Positions 36,547 to 47,545 of a stretch of 64,000 bases of DNA are shown here, piece after piece. The stretch comes from Setophaga petechia. Its lineage: Eukaryota > Chordata > Aves > Passeriformes > Parulidae. Each line of letters starts with the position of its first letter. Position 1 is the stretch's first letter. The stretch is taken from assembly GCA_024362935.1 (NCBI GenBank), contig JANCRA010000009.1, positions 10,806,001-10,870,000 of the forward strand, written 5' to 3'. The notes below the pieces were generated by a model. It worked only from the letters and a program-made list of their open reading frames with translations. It had not been told where the DNA came from and did not search any database. The translations under genes and the position numbers were made by a program.

Positions 36547-37485
36547 CAATGTACTTTTTATTTATTTTCCTCAATTGCATTTCCTTTGATGTATCTCTAT
36601 TCCAGAAAATTTGGAAGTCCTTCTTTTCTGTTCCCAGGATTTCAATAGAGTTGAATTTTGTCAAGTTTGGCCCATGTCCCTGCACTTGATGGCATCGCCT
36701 GCCTTTTGATAGCCTTCGCTTAGGCAAGGAATTTTTAATTTTTTTTTTCAGTATCCATGCCATGCCTCACATATCTTCCCCTCCAAGTTGTGCCTTCTTC
36801 CTTGATTTTTTCTCCTGATTTTGCAGCATCTGTGAGCTTAGTTTTGGAATGTTTTGGTCCTTTACACTGCACCTCATTTCATTCCAGACCATTTTCTGGT
36901 GGTCACTAAACATCCCAGTTTTCTGGGTTTTTTTGGCTATTGTTCAGTTGCATTTCATTTGTTCCTATCTAACTCCTTTCCAGAGTGCTTTTAAGCCTTT
37001 CTTCTCTGGTTGGCAAGATTCCCTATCCTTTCCCAAAAGAAATTTCATTTCCTTTCGGGAAGGGAAACGGAATCTTGTGATTTCAATGGGGACCACTTGG
37101 GCAATCTTTGGTGCATGTCCCTGCACTTGATGGCATCTCATGCTTTTTCACTACTTTCACTTGGTTGACGAATTTTTCTTTTTTTTCAGTATCCTTGTCA
37201 TGTACCTCAAATCTTCCCCTCAAACATGTGTCTTCCTCCTTGTATTTTCCCCCTGCTTTTGCAGCATCTCTCTGCTTAGATTTGGCATGTTTTAGCCCTT
37301 TGCACTGTGCCCCTTTTTCTCCAAGAATACATTCTTGGAGTCATTAAAATTCCCATATTCCAGTTTTTGGAGTTTTTTGAAATTTCATTTCATTTGATCA
37401 TATCGAATTGCAACAGAATTTCTAAGTATTTCTCTTCTGTATTGCAAAATGTCATTTCCCTTAAAAAAATGAAGAGAGAGAAAGG
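36547..37485 (+). repeat. Diverged satellite monomers, plus orientation
   Basis: About two and a half degenerate monomers. Recognisable blocks are GATGTATCTCTATTCC, CTGCACTTGATGGCATC, CTCCAAGTTGTGCCTTC, GTGAGCTTAGTTTTGG, CAGACCATTTTCTGG and a decayed hairpin at 37012-37079. The segment ends near 37441-37475 in text resembling the left hairpin arm, where the telomere-like block takes over. Confidence 0.88.
37012..37079. repeat. Asymmetrically decayed B hairpin
   Basis: The right arm (about 37043-37079) is almost identical to the young-array arm, CCTTTCGGGAAGGGAAACGG included. The left arm has several substitutions. It is the best-kept hairpin of the old cluster. Confidence 0.85.
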
Positions 37486-38990
37486 ATTTTTCAAGATCCA
37501 AGGCTTTTTCCTGGGGACCAGACTGAGGCCAAGGCTGCTATTACTGACTAGGGTTAGGGTTACACCTAGGGTTAGTGTTCTAAAACAACAGAGCCCAGAG
37601 CTCCAGGCACACCACAGCTGCCAAAGGCATCCCGAGTGGAATGCAAAACTGCCACAACATGGCTGCCTCCACAACTCTTTCCTTGGGACCAGTCTTAGGC
37701 CATGGCTGCTTTTACTTCATAGGGTTAAGGTTGCACCAAGGGTTAGCGTCTCAAAAACCACAGACCCCAGAGCTCCAGGCACACCACAGCTGCCAAAGGC
37801 ATCCCAAGGGGAGCACAAATCTACCACAACATGGCTGCCTTCACAGCTTTTCCCTTGGGACCAGCCTTAGGCCAAGACTGCTTTTACTACCTAGGGTTAG
37901 AGTTAGGCTTACACCTAGGGTTAGCATCTCAAAAACCACAGAGCCCAGAGCTCCATGCACACAGCAACAGCAAAAGGCATCCTAAGGGGAAGGCAAAACT
38001 GCCACAGCATGGCTGCCTCCTCAGCTTTTTCCCTGGGACCATCCCTAACCCTTAGTCTGATTTACCTGCCTAGGGTGAGGGTGAGGAGATGCAGCTGTAC
38101 TAATCAAAAAAGATTAGGGTTAGGGTTACGCCTAGGGTTAGGGTTTTTTAAACCAGAAAGCCCTGAGCTCCAGGCACACTGCAGCTGCCAAAGGCATCCC
38201 AAGGGGAGCACAAAACTGCCACAACATGGCTGCCTCTACAGCTTTTTCCTTGGGACCATACCTAACCTAGGCTCTACTTACCTGCCTAGCCTTAGGATTA
38301 GGGATAGGGTTACGCCTATGGTTAGGGTTTTTTAAACCAGAAAGCCCTGAGCTCTAGGCACTCTGCAGCTGCGAAAGGCATCCCAAGAGGAGCGCAAAAC
38401 TGCCACAACATGGCTGCCTCCAGAGCTTTTTCCTTTGGAGCACTCTGAGGCCAAAGCTGCTTTAACTGCCTAGGTTTAATGTTACACCAAGGGTTAGCAT
38501 CTCAAAACCACAGAGCCAAGAGAATCACAACCAGGGGTATATGCCTATGGTTAAGGTTTTTACACCTAGCGTTAGCAACTCAAAAACCACAGAGCCCAGA
38601 GCTCCAGGCCCACTACAGCAGAGAAAGGCAACCCAAGGGGAGCGCAAAACTGCCATAACATGGCTGCCTCCAGAGCTTTTTCCTTAGGACCATCCCTAAC
38701 CTTAGGCTGATTTACCTGCCTAGGGTTAGGGTTAGGGTTACGCCTAGGGTTAGGGTTTTTTAAACCAGGATGCCCTGAGCTCCAGGCACATTGCAGCTGC
38801 CAAAGGCATCCCAAGAGGAGCACAGAACTGCCACAGCATGGCTGCCTCCAGAGCTTTTTCCTTCGGAACAACCGTGAGGCCAAGACTGCTTTTACTGCCT
38901 AGGTTTAATGTTACACCAAGGGTTAGCATCTCAAAACCACAGAACCAAGAGAATCGCCAGCCAGGGGTATATGTCCCAAACAGTAACACG
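37486..38990 (+). repeat. Tandem ~180-bp repeat with interstitial telomere-like tracts
   Basis: About eight units are marked by GCTTTTTCCTTGGGACC-like text near 37503, 37680, 37847, 38026, 38240, 38427, 38675 and 38853. Each also has CAGAGCCCAGAGCTCCAGGC and AACATGGCTGCCTCC. Spacing is 167-248 bp. Units carry short TTAGGG runs of up to three or four copies (37548-37576, 37895-37924, 38113-38145, 38290-38331, 38719-38762), in plus orientation, often in the form CTAGGGTTAGGGTTACGCC. The block is embedded in the old satellite cluster. It looks like a subtelomere-type repeat now at an interstitial place, or a subtelomere itself. Confidence 0.85.
38082..38118 (+). mobile_element. LTR-family fragment captured inside a telomere-like unit
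   Basis: Positions 38092-38118 match 40313-40339 of the LTR-like element over 27 bp without mismatch, and the 10 bp upstream match with two differences. The host unit is about 36 bp longer than its neighbours (216 versus about 180 bp), close to the length of this piece. The fragment ends in GATTAGG, which runs directly into a TTAGGG tract. Confidence 0.75.
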
Positions 38991-39099
38991 ATGGGAATGC
39001 TATGAACATGCCTTGTGTTCTTTTTTTTTTTCACTATTAGCATCATTACAACGGTATGACAATGGGAAGTTGCAATCAGCTCACATCCCAGGCAGCAGA

Positions 39100-40251
39100 C
39101 CAAGGCCATGTTCTCATCCTTTACACTGCACCGCATTTTCTCCCAGACCACTTTCAGGTAGTCACTAAAACTCCCAATTTTCTTTTTTATTTATCTTCAA
39201 TCACTTTCCATTTGACTACGTCTCTATTTGATAGTCTTTTTAAGCCTGTGTTTTCTTTTTCTGGGATTTTAATGGATGTATTTTGGCAAACTTTGCTGCA
39301 TGTACCTGCACTTGATGGCATCCCATGCCTTCTGATGGCTTTCACTTAGGCACTGATTTTTTTTTTTTAGGTTTTTTTTCAATATCCATTTCATTTCCAT
39401 CTTACCTTCCCTTCCAAGTTTTGTCTTCCTCTTTCATTTTTTCTTCTGATATTGCAGCATCTGTCAACTTCATTTTTGCCTCTTTTGGCCCTTTGCACTG
39501 CACCTGATATAATCCCAGTCCATTTGTAGTCACAAAATTTCCCAATTTCCTATTTCTTTCCGCTTCAATTGCATTTCCTTTGAAGGTATCTACATTCCAG
39601 AGTGTTTGTAAGTCCTTCTTTTCTCTTTCTAGGATTTCAGTGGGGTTGAAGATTGGCAAGCTTTGGCCCATGTCCCTGCAGTTGATGACATCCTGTGCCT
39701 TTTCATGGCTTTTCCTTAGGGGACAATTTATTTTCTTTTTAATTTTTTTGTTTCAGTATCCATGCCATGTCTCTCATATCTTCCCCTCCAAGTTGTGTCT
39801 TCCTCCCTGATTTTTTCCCTGCTCTTCCAGCATCTGGCAGCTTAGTTTTGGCATGTTTTGCTCCTTTGCATGGCACTTCATTTCCTCCAGACCATTTTCT
39901 GGTAGTCCAAAAATTCCCCAATTTCCTTTTTTTTTCGCTTTTTTTCCCAGTTACATTCATTTGATCCTATCTCCTTTCCAGAGTGTTTGTAAGCCTTTCT
40001 TTTGTGGTTTGCAAGATTCCCTTCTCAAAAGGAAATTACCTTTGCTTATCACAAAAGGAGTGGAAATTTTGCGATTTCAATGGGATAAATTGGTCAAGCT
40101 TTGGTCGATGTCCCTGCACATGATGGTGTGCCATGCATTTTGATGGCTTTCACTTTTGCCAAGTTTTTTGTTTGGATTTTGTTGTTTTTTTTTTTTTTTT
40201 AATATCCATGCCACGTATCTCATATCTTCCCCTCCAAGTTGCGTCCTCCTT
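39100..40251 (+). repeat. Diverged satellite monomers, plus orientation
   Basis: Roughly three degenerate monomers resume after about 100 bp of unassigned sequence. Markers include CCTTTACACTGCACC, CAGACCACTTTCAGG, CTGCACTTGATGGCATCCC, TCTACATTCCAGAGTG, CTCCAAGTTGTGTCTTCC and GCAGCTTAGTTTTGGCATG. A strongly decayed hairpin lies at about 40011-40077. The run is interrupted at 40252 by an LTR-like insertion. Confidence 0.88.
40011..40077. repeat. Remnant of a B hairpin
   Basis: The outer parts are still readable (GCAAGATTCCCTTCTC on the left, TTTTGCGATTTCAATGGG on the right) but the inner arms no longer pair well. Confidence 0.65.
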
Positions 40252-40593
40252 TATGGAGGGATAGAATGTAAGAAAATATAGTGCAGAAGGGAGTCTCACA
40301 CCTGAGGAGTTCCAGCTGTACTAATCAAAAAAGATTAGGAGCAGGCCTGCCCCTAATAGGCCACAGCTGTGTCCAATAAGAAGACAAGTCCTACAAAAAA
40401 GTGGGTTAGCAGGTTAAGGAGAGAGGAGGAGTTTCTCAGTTGTCCTGTGAAATGAGTTGGAGTTTGTCAGTTGTGATGCGAAGGAAGCTAGAGTTTGTTA
40501 TCTGTATAGTGAAGAAGAAGGAATAGTGCTGTCAGAAGGTGCCCCTGAGAAATCAGCGAGAAGGTACGGGAGCTTCAAAATATGATGACAAGA
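40252..40593 (+). mobile_element. LTR-like element inserted in the old satellite
   Basis: About 342 bp are related to 27113-27380: GGAGGGATAGAATGTAAG, GGAGCAGGCCTGCCCCTAA, AGGCCACAGCTGTGTCC and a leader-like GA-rich part with repeated GGAGTTTG units. The TATA region is eroded (CTACAAAAAA). It interrupts satellite text, and the direct repeat GTCCTCCTT occurs on both sides (40243-40251 and 40594-40602). That is consistent with a target-site duplication, or with retained monomer sequence. The 3' half of the longer copy is absent, so this is a truncated or shorter variant. Confidence 0.65.
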
Positions 40594-42345
40594 GTCCTCC
40601 TTGATGTTTTTCCCCTGCATTTGAAACATCTGTGAGGTTAGTTTTAGCCTGTTTTGGTCCTTTACACTGCACACAATTTTCTCTGAGACGATTTACTTGT
40701 AGTCAGTAAACCTTCTGATTTTTGGATTTTTTTGCTTTTTTATCAATTGCGTTTCATTTAAACATATAACATTCTTATACTCACTAAATGTCCAAAATTT
40801 CCCAAATTTCTTTTTTTTCTCCTCCAATTGCAATTCCTTTGGTGGTATCTCCATTCCAGCGTGTTTGGAAGTCCTTCTTTTCTTTTTTGGCCTTGAGCAG
40901 GGATCAGTTTTGGCAAGCTTTGCTGCATGTACCTGCACTTGATGGCATATGGCCAGCCTTTGGATAGCTTTGATTTTGGGAAAGATTTTTTCTCTTTTTT
41001 ATTATTTTTTTAAGCATCCATGCTATGTCACTCATATCCTCCCCTTCAAGTTGTGTCTTCCTCATTGACATTTTCCTCTGCTTTTGCAACATTTGTGAGC
41101 TTAGTTTTGGAATGTTTTGGTCCTTCGCACTGCACCTGATATAATCCCTGTCCATTTTCTTTTAATCACAAAATTTTCCAATTTTTTTTTTCTCCTCCGA
41201 TTGCAATTGCTTTGATGGTATCTCCATTCCAGCATGTTTGGAAGTCCTTCTTTTCTGCTTTGGCCTTGAGCGGGGATCAATTTTGGCAAGCTTTGCTGCA
41301 TGTGCCTGCGCTTGATGGCATATGGCTTGCCTTTTGATGGCTTTGACTTTGGGAAAGATCTTTTTTTTTATTTTTTCAAGTATCCATGCTATCTCTCATA
41401 CCTTCCCCTTCAAGTTGTGTCTTCCTCCTTGACTTTTTTCCCTGCTTTTGCAACATCTGTGAGCTTAGTTTTGGAATGTTTTGGTCCTTTGCAATGCAGC
41501 TCATTTCCTCACAGACCATTTTTTGAAGACACTAAATCTCTTGATTTTCTGGAGGTTTTTTGAGGTCTTTTTTCAATTGCATTTCATTTGATCCTGTCTC
41601 CTTTCCAGAGGGTTTGTAAGCCTTTCTTTTGGGGTTTGCAAGATTCCGTTTCCATTCTCGAAAGGAAGTTGGGAAGGGAAGTTTGTGATTTCAGTGGGGA
41701 CCAAGAGAGGAATCTTTGGTGCATGTCCCTGTACTTGATGGCATGCCATGCCTTTTGATGACTTTGACTTTGGGAAAGATTTTCTTTTTTTTTTTAAATA
41801 TATCCATGCCATGTCCTTCATATCTTCCCCTTGGAGTTGTGTCTTCCTCCTTGACTTTTTCCCCTGCTTTTGCAACAGCTGTGAGCTTAGTTCTGGCATG
41901 TTTTGGTCCTTTGCACTGCACCTGATATAATCCTGGTCCATTTTCTTGTAATCACAGAATTTCCGGAATTCCTTTTTTTTCTCCTCCAATTGCAATTCCT
42001 TTTATGGTATCTCCATTTCTGAGTGTTTCTAAGTACTTTTTTTCTGTTTTGGCCCTCAGTGGGGAGGAACTGTGAAGATTTGTTCCATGTCCCTGTACTT
42101 GACGGCATGCCATGCCTTTTGATGGCCCTCATTTTGGCAAGCTTTTTTTTTTCCAGTATCCATGCCATGTCCTTCATATCTTCCGCTCCAAGTTGTGTCT
42201 TCCTACTTGACTTTTTCCCCGACTTTTGCAGCATCTTTTGGCTTTGTTTTAGTATCTTTTCACCCTTTGCTCTCCACCTCATTTCCTCCCAGACCATTTT
42301 CTTGTAGTCCCTAAACATCCTCTTTCTCTGGCTTATTTCAATGTT
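40594..42345 (+). repeat. Diverged satellite monomers, plus orientation
   Basis: About four to five monomers, closer to the young array than those before 40.2 kb. Examples are GGCAAGCTTTGCTGCATGT, GAGCGGGGATCAATTTTGG and GCAATTGCTTTGATGGTATC at 41190-41300. A B-type monomer with a shortened hairpin lies at 41385-41800. Confidence 0.88.
41637..41690. repeat. Shortened B hairpin
   Basis: The left arm GCAAGATTCCGTTTCCATTC TCGAAAGG is present. The centre and part of the right arm are missing, leaving GGAAGTTGGGAAGGGAAG. This is the outcome expected after deletion at a hairpin tip. Confidence 0.75.
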
Positions 42346-42725
42346 TTTCATTAAAGATAGAATAATAAAGAAAGGCTTACAAACACTCTGGAAATGAAAT
42401 GAAATGAAATGCAAGTGAAAGAACCAAAAAAATTTTGAAATTTTTTGACCTCCAAAAATAATCTGGGAGGAAATCAGGTGGAGTGTAAAGGACATAAACA
42501 TGCCACATCTACTCTCACAGATGTTTAAAAATCAGGAGAGAACATCAAAGAGGAGGCCTGAACATTAAGGGGAAGATAAGAGAGACATGGCATGGATACT
42601 GAAAACCGAAGAAAAATAATCTTTGCTGAAGTGAAAGCCATCAACCAACATTGGATTCCATGGAGTTCAGGAATATGGATGAAAGCTTGCAAAATTGATC
42701 CCCATTGTTTTCACAAGATTTCTTT
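42346..42725 (-). repeat. Diverged satellite monomer, inverted (right border of old cluster)
   Basis: Read on the minus strand, it runs from AATCTTGTG and CAATGGGGATC (text just right of the hairpin centre) back through part of a preceding monomer to CCAGAGTGTTTGTAAGCC at the switch. The switch from plus to minus at about 42345-42370 falls 40-60 bp upstream of the hairpin site. A (GAAAT)4 run lies at 42391-42410. Confidence 0.85.
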
Positions 42726-45700
42726 TTTCAACATATATGTTATTTCTTTGTAGCTTGTCTAGCTGTGCACTTCGTTTCCAGTAGGAAGGGTTCAGATATT
42801 TCCAGCTTGTTGATAGGAAATGACAGTAGTTCAACAAGCCGCAGAAACAATCTAGCCAGAGGTAACCTGCAAATTAAGCTGAGTCAGCATTGTTGTGTTC
42901 CCTTTATTCACAGCTGCTTATTAGATACTGGGACTTAGTCTCCTTGGAAACAAAAGTCTTGATTTTAGAGCCGAGGCTACTGTGCAGTGTGGGAAGGCTG
43001 ATAAGTGTTGAGGAGGATCTGGTCCTGCCCAATCCTCGTAATGGGAGTCTTGTAGGCTGCAGGGAGGTCTGATGTCCCCAGTGCTTTAAGCAGGAGGTCT
43101 CTGTGCTGCCCAGGCAGCAGCCAGAGCAAGGCTGTTTACCTCTCCAACAGATTCCAGTTATCCCTTTTATTGTGCATGCAGAATTAATTACCTGTCCATC
43201 CACACAGATGGCTGCAAAATAGAATACAGTACTCAGCTTTCTTTCAAGCTCCTTTCATACCAAAGCAGTGGCTGGCAAGACCCTATATAACAAACCCTGA
43301 AAGTCAAGTAATATCAGCTAAGACTCCAGTTAGAGAAGCTGAATTGGAAAAATTGATCTTGAAACTGTCCTCCAGAAACTACATCTCAAGGTTACCATCA
43401 GCCTGTGTATATGGAACAGAACACGGGGCACGAAACCCAGCTCCCAGGGGTACAGTCTTCTGTCATGCTTGTATACAGGCAGAGAAATGGATGAAGAAAC
43501 CACACTGTTTTACATTTAAATACATGAAAACATTTTTTTTGCTGAAGACATTCCACCTCATTCTTCATTTCATCAGTTTCTAGTATATATCACAGAACAG
43601 ATCACTCGGGGTTTTTGTTAAAGTAACTGTGATATTTCATTAAAATGTTGGCAGTGTGAGGGTCTGACTTTCTTACAAAAATAAATGCATTTTATATAAC
43701 CTACCAAGTATACTGACTGTTGCTTTTGCCCTTACCACTAACCTTAGCACATAAAGGCTGTAAATTGTTTGAAATGTTCAGCAGACATTCACTAGCTTCA
43801 GAGAAAGGCTGCCTTTTCTTGAAGAAATCACAGGAGAACCATTCAGACATATTGCCCTTCAATATTAATGGCACCTTCTCTCTTTGTACATTGTAAAAAA
43901 ATCAGTTTGGTCATTTGGAGGATAAGAAGTCAATTCTATTCACTCAAGTTATTTATGGATTTAAATCCCTCATGCCCTAATGTAAGAACATTCCTACCAT
44001 TACTGGCATTACAGAAACACAGGCACTGAAAGAGAGTACTAGGCACTTTATTCATATCTTTCTTACAATGAAGGAATGTGGTGATTTGAGTCTTTGTATC
44101 TAAAAACACAGTCTGCTTTGACAGGTGAAGAGACATCTTTTTAATCTTACAACTGACAACTCTTTTTTTTTATGAGAATAAATTTAATCTTTGCTTTTTG
44201 TCTAAATGCCAATTTTTGCAATTCACCTCTCCTTGGACAATGTCCAGTCATGAAAACTTTTATTATTAGTTAATTTCTTTAAGAGTTCTGAAAATATTGT
44301 CTTCACTGAAGGAGGAAAGTATTTCCTCTAAAACAAACTCTTTCATGAGCCATAGAACACTTGGGAACATTTCAGCGAGTCTTACATCTTACTAAAGCAA
44401 TTGTGAGTTTGTCTCTTTTAACCTACTCTTAGAAGCCACATAATAGAACCCTGCTCTGTTTTAACATCTTCCAATTCCAGAATACACCAAGGAAGGAGAG
44501 AAGCCCAGTTTTAGTCCAAGAGCAGTGTCCAGACTTCAGAGTGCCACTGCAACAATCCCATCTCAAGAATTTGTGTTTCTTAGGAAGAATTATTCTCCCT
44601 TCTGTAAAGAGGAAAAGCTGTGACTGATAACCAAGCAGAGCCCCACAAAGGGCTTCCACATCACAAAAGAACATATGCCACAGGACTTTTCCCCAGTCTT
44701 CATACTTACATAACAAATGTCTGGACTTCACATGACTTCTATCTGCTGCCTCTGATCGCAGGACTTGCCTCTTAATTGTTTCTAGCCCCCTTGTGGCTTC
44801 AGTTCAAAGCTTTTCCAAGCTTTGCAAAGGCAAAGACAGAGAGAGGAAGCCAGTGTGCATACTGCATCAGTATAGACTATTCTCTCCGCTAGCACATATT
44901 CACACAGTAAAGTCAAAGTTAGTCCAAGAATCAATGTCTGATTAATTCTGCCAAGCAGACTAATCCAACCTCAAGTCAATAACTCAACATAATAAGATTT
45001 CTTATATCCTTCAGAAAATAACTGACTGCAACAGCTTATTTTCCAGAATGCTACAGAAGAAAATGTACTTGCATGTTTCAGCTCATTTCACCCATACATC
45101 AAAATGCAATGATTTTAAAATTACACGAATGCCACTTCATTTCAGTTGTACAGCAGAAAGGGCACAGGTTAAAAACTACTTTTATACTTCAGCTAACTTA
45201 ATTTTTCAAAATTTGACTTTTCCTCATTTGAGGCAAAGGCATCGAATGTAACTCTGAGGCCTGGAGAACCTACAGCATGACATTGATGATATTAAGGATT
45301 TTTTCCAGTGTAAGTGATTCTCTGATATCTGTCTCCGTATTCATTAACTGTGTCCCAGCTTCACTGACCTTATCTGAGTTTATGTGACATATCCACATTG
45401 CAAGATGACAGAACAAAAAATTTCTATTTCATACAACTACTACTTGCAGCTCTAAAGCCTTTAAAGGGTGCTTCAATTGGCTCAGCAATTAAGAAAATAC
45501 ATTTATTTTACTTATCTTTGGATCTGTTATTTCTGAAGATCAAAAGATAATGTTGTGCTTCTTTGATGATGGAAAGTGTTTGATAGCCTTTAATACATTT
45601 AAGTAGCATGATTCATAAAATACCAAGCAAAGTTCTTATATCTTGATGAGCCCAGAGTGTGATTTGTGTAATAAGCACAGACATATCAAACAGTGTCTCT

Positions 45701-47145
45701 GGCCCATCACTGAAGCAATTTCACCAGAGGGCTGATGGCAGCCTTTCTCAGTCAGGGCACATACACTTTCTCTCCTCTACCCAGCCAGGATTTTAGCAAG
45801 ACTTGTTAGAGGGTACTGTATGTGAGAGAGCTGCCTTCAACCATGTGGGTCAGACTCGACCAAAGGCACAGGCTGCCCCTCCACACATAAACTGTACAAA
45901 GCCTCATTGCTCTGGGACACCAGAGGTAACACTGACAAGCCTGCAGGGTTCTGACAAGCACAACCACGGGACAGGCCATTATGGTTCTGCAGATATAGAC
46001 AGGAGCAAACAGCATTTACCTGTCAATACCACCAGCCACAGGTAAAAGCAATGGTGTGGTTGTTGGAGTTTATCTTATATCCATGACTATAAGTATGACA
46101 TCGCAGACAAAGTAAATCCCAATGCAGAGCTGATGTGGCTCTGCTGGTGTAAGACTGCTGGTGTAAGGTGAAAACTGGATCTCTCTGGCTCTTCAGAGGA
46201 AGTGAAGTTTTATGGAACAAGCCATCCTCACACAGGTGAAGATTCCTTCCCTGGTGGAAATACCAGTTCCTCTAGCTAGCCCTGTTATTTCTGCAGCCAG
46301 CCATGCTTCTGTCTATCTTCTGAAGCTGCCAGGTCACAGCTGAAGAAAAAGGGATGGCCTGAGATACAAGTTCATTCCAAGTATGGAAGGAAACACCATG
46401 AGATGGGAACTACTCTTGGTTATTCTGAAGGAGACATTGACAGGAAAGACTGAACCAAAGGTGAATGGCTCTGCAGGTGATCAGTGTCCCTACACCTTGC
46501 TGTCCCTTTTCCAAAGCTCCCACTTCTTTAATGTTGATTAAAGGTTACTTTTTCCTCAACTTTAAGATTAAATGTTTTATTTAAGAAATTAATATGCAAA
46601 ATTGGAATTTACTATAACTCATTCCTTGGGGGTATGTGTAATTATGTAGATATGAACTGAACATAAATTACACATTTTGCATTTTCACAGAAAAACATGG
46701 ACTGAGAGCCACATTTTCCTTATTGTTCCAGTAACTGACTACTTTTAAGAATCTGGTCTAAAATATGTACATTTTTTCCCCTAAGCAAAATTTATAAGTT
46801 TCAGTTAAACCAATTTTAATAGAAAATTAATTTATGCTATTTAAAAGACAAACTGCAGATAGTTCTGTGCACAATATTTTTTTTCTAGTTGTCAGTTAAC
46901 TGTCACAACAGCAGACCCCAAGGATTGTGTTCATGTGAGATAACGCTTCTGTTAGGTCACTGACAATTGGTTCATGAAAGACCTTTGAGGTTTGGGCTAT
47001 CCCAGCATAACCTGCAATTTCAAGGAATCTTATTGCTAATTCTAATCCATTTTTAACCTAGAGATCATTTTCTTAAGTATTAAGGTTTAAATTTTAAAGC
47101 CTTACATATTAGAAAATACAAAAACACAGCAGAGGCAGTTCTGAG
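42726..47145. other. Unique AT-rich DNA, nothing recognised
   Basis: No defensible exon. The longest frames are about 100 codons (42904-43203 and 44429-44731, both minus) without domain features. A moderately GC-rich stretch at 42955-43140 stands out in composition only. Confidence 0.55.
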
Positions 47146-47545
47146 ATCATAGAACCATAGAATATCCTGAGTTGGAAGGGAAACTCAATGACCAGCAAAT
47201 TAAACTCCTGTCCCTGCACAGTACAACCCCAAGAGTCACACCATGTACCCAAAAGCATTGTCCAAACACTTCTTGAACTCTGTCAGCCTGGGGCTGCGAT
47301 CAGTTCTGCTGGGGAGCCTGTTCCAGCACCAAATCACCCTCCGGGTGAAGAACCTTTTTCTAATATGCAACCTAATCCTTCTGACACAGCTTCCAGGCCA
47401 TTCCCTGGGGTCCCCTCACTGGTCACCACAGAGAAGAGATCAGTGCCTGCCCCACCTCTTCCCCTCACGAAGAAGACATAGACTGCAATGAGGTGTCCCC
47501 TCAGGACACCTCATTGCACAGTATTGACCCCTCAGGTCACAGTAT
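47146..47545 (-). mobile_element. CR1 LINE 3'-end fragment with a rearranged inner end
   Basis: The plus strand begins ATCATAGAACCATAGAATAT and GAGTTGGAAGGGAAACTC, then GTCAGCCTGGGGCTGCGATC, GGGAGCCTGTTCCAGCACC, GAAGAACCTTTTTCTAATAT and CTGCAATGAGGTGTCCCCTC, all antisense CR1 in the expected order. Instead of continuing with CR1 it turns back on itself at 47499 (see the inverted repeat entry). Confidence 0.92.
47484..47518. repeat. Perfect 15-bp inverted repeat from a template switch
   Basis: Arms 47484-47498 and 47504-47518 are perfect reverse complements around a 5-nt loop (CCTCA). The direct repeat CACAGTATT then follows twice (from 47516 and again about 21 bp later). This replaces the CR1 sequence that should follow. 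Confidence 0.85.

Noticed and set aside
37307..37870. 187-codon frame through the telomere-like repeat
   Set aside because: The frame is built of repeated copies of the ~180-bp unit, runs across satellite and repeat text and has no domain.
37486..38990. True chromosome end or head-to-head telomere fusion
   Set aside because: TTAGGG runs are short and embedded in a longer unit, mostly in one orientation, with satellite and unique DNA on both sides.
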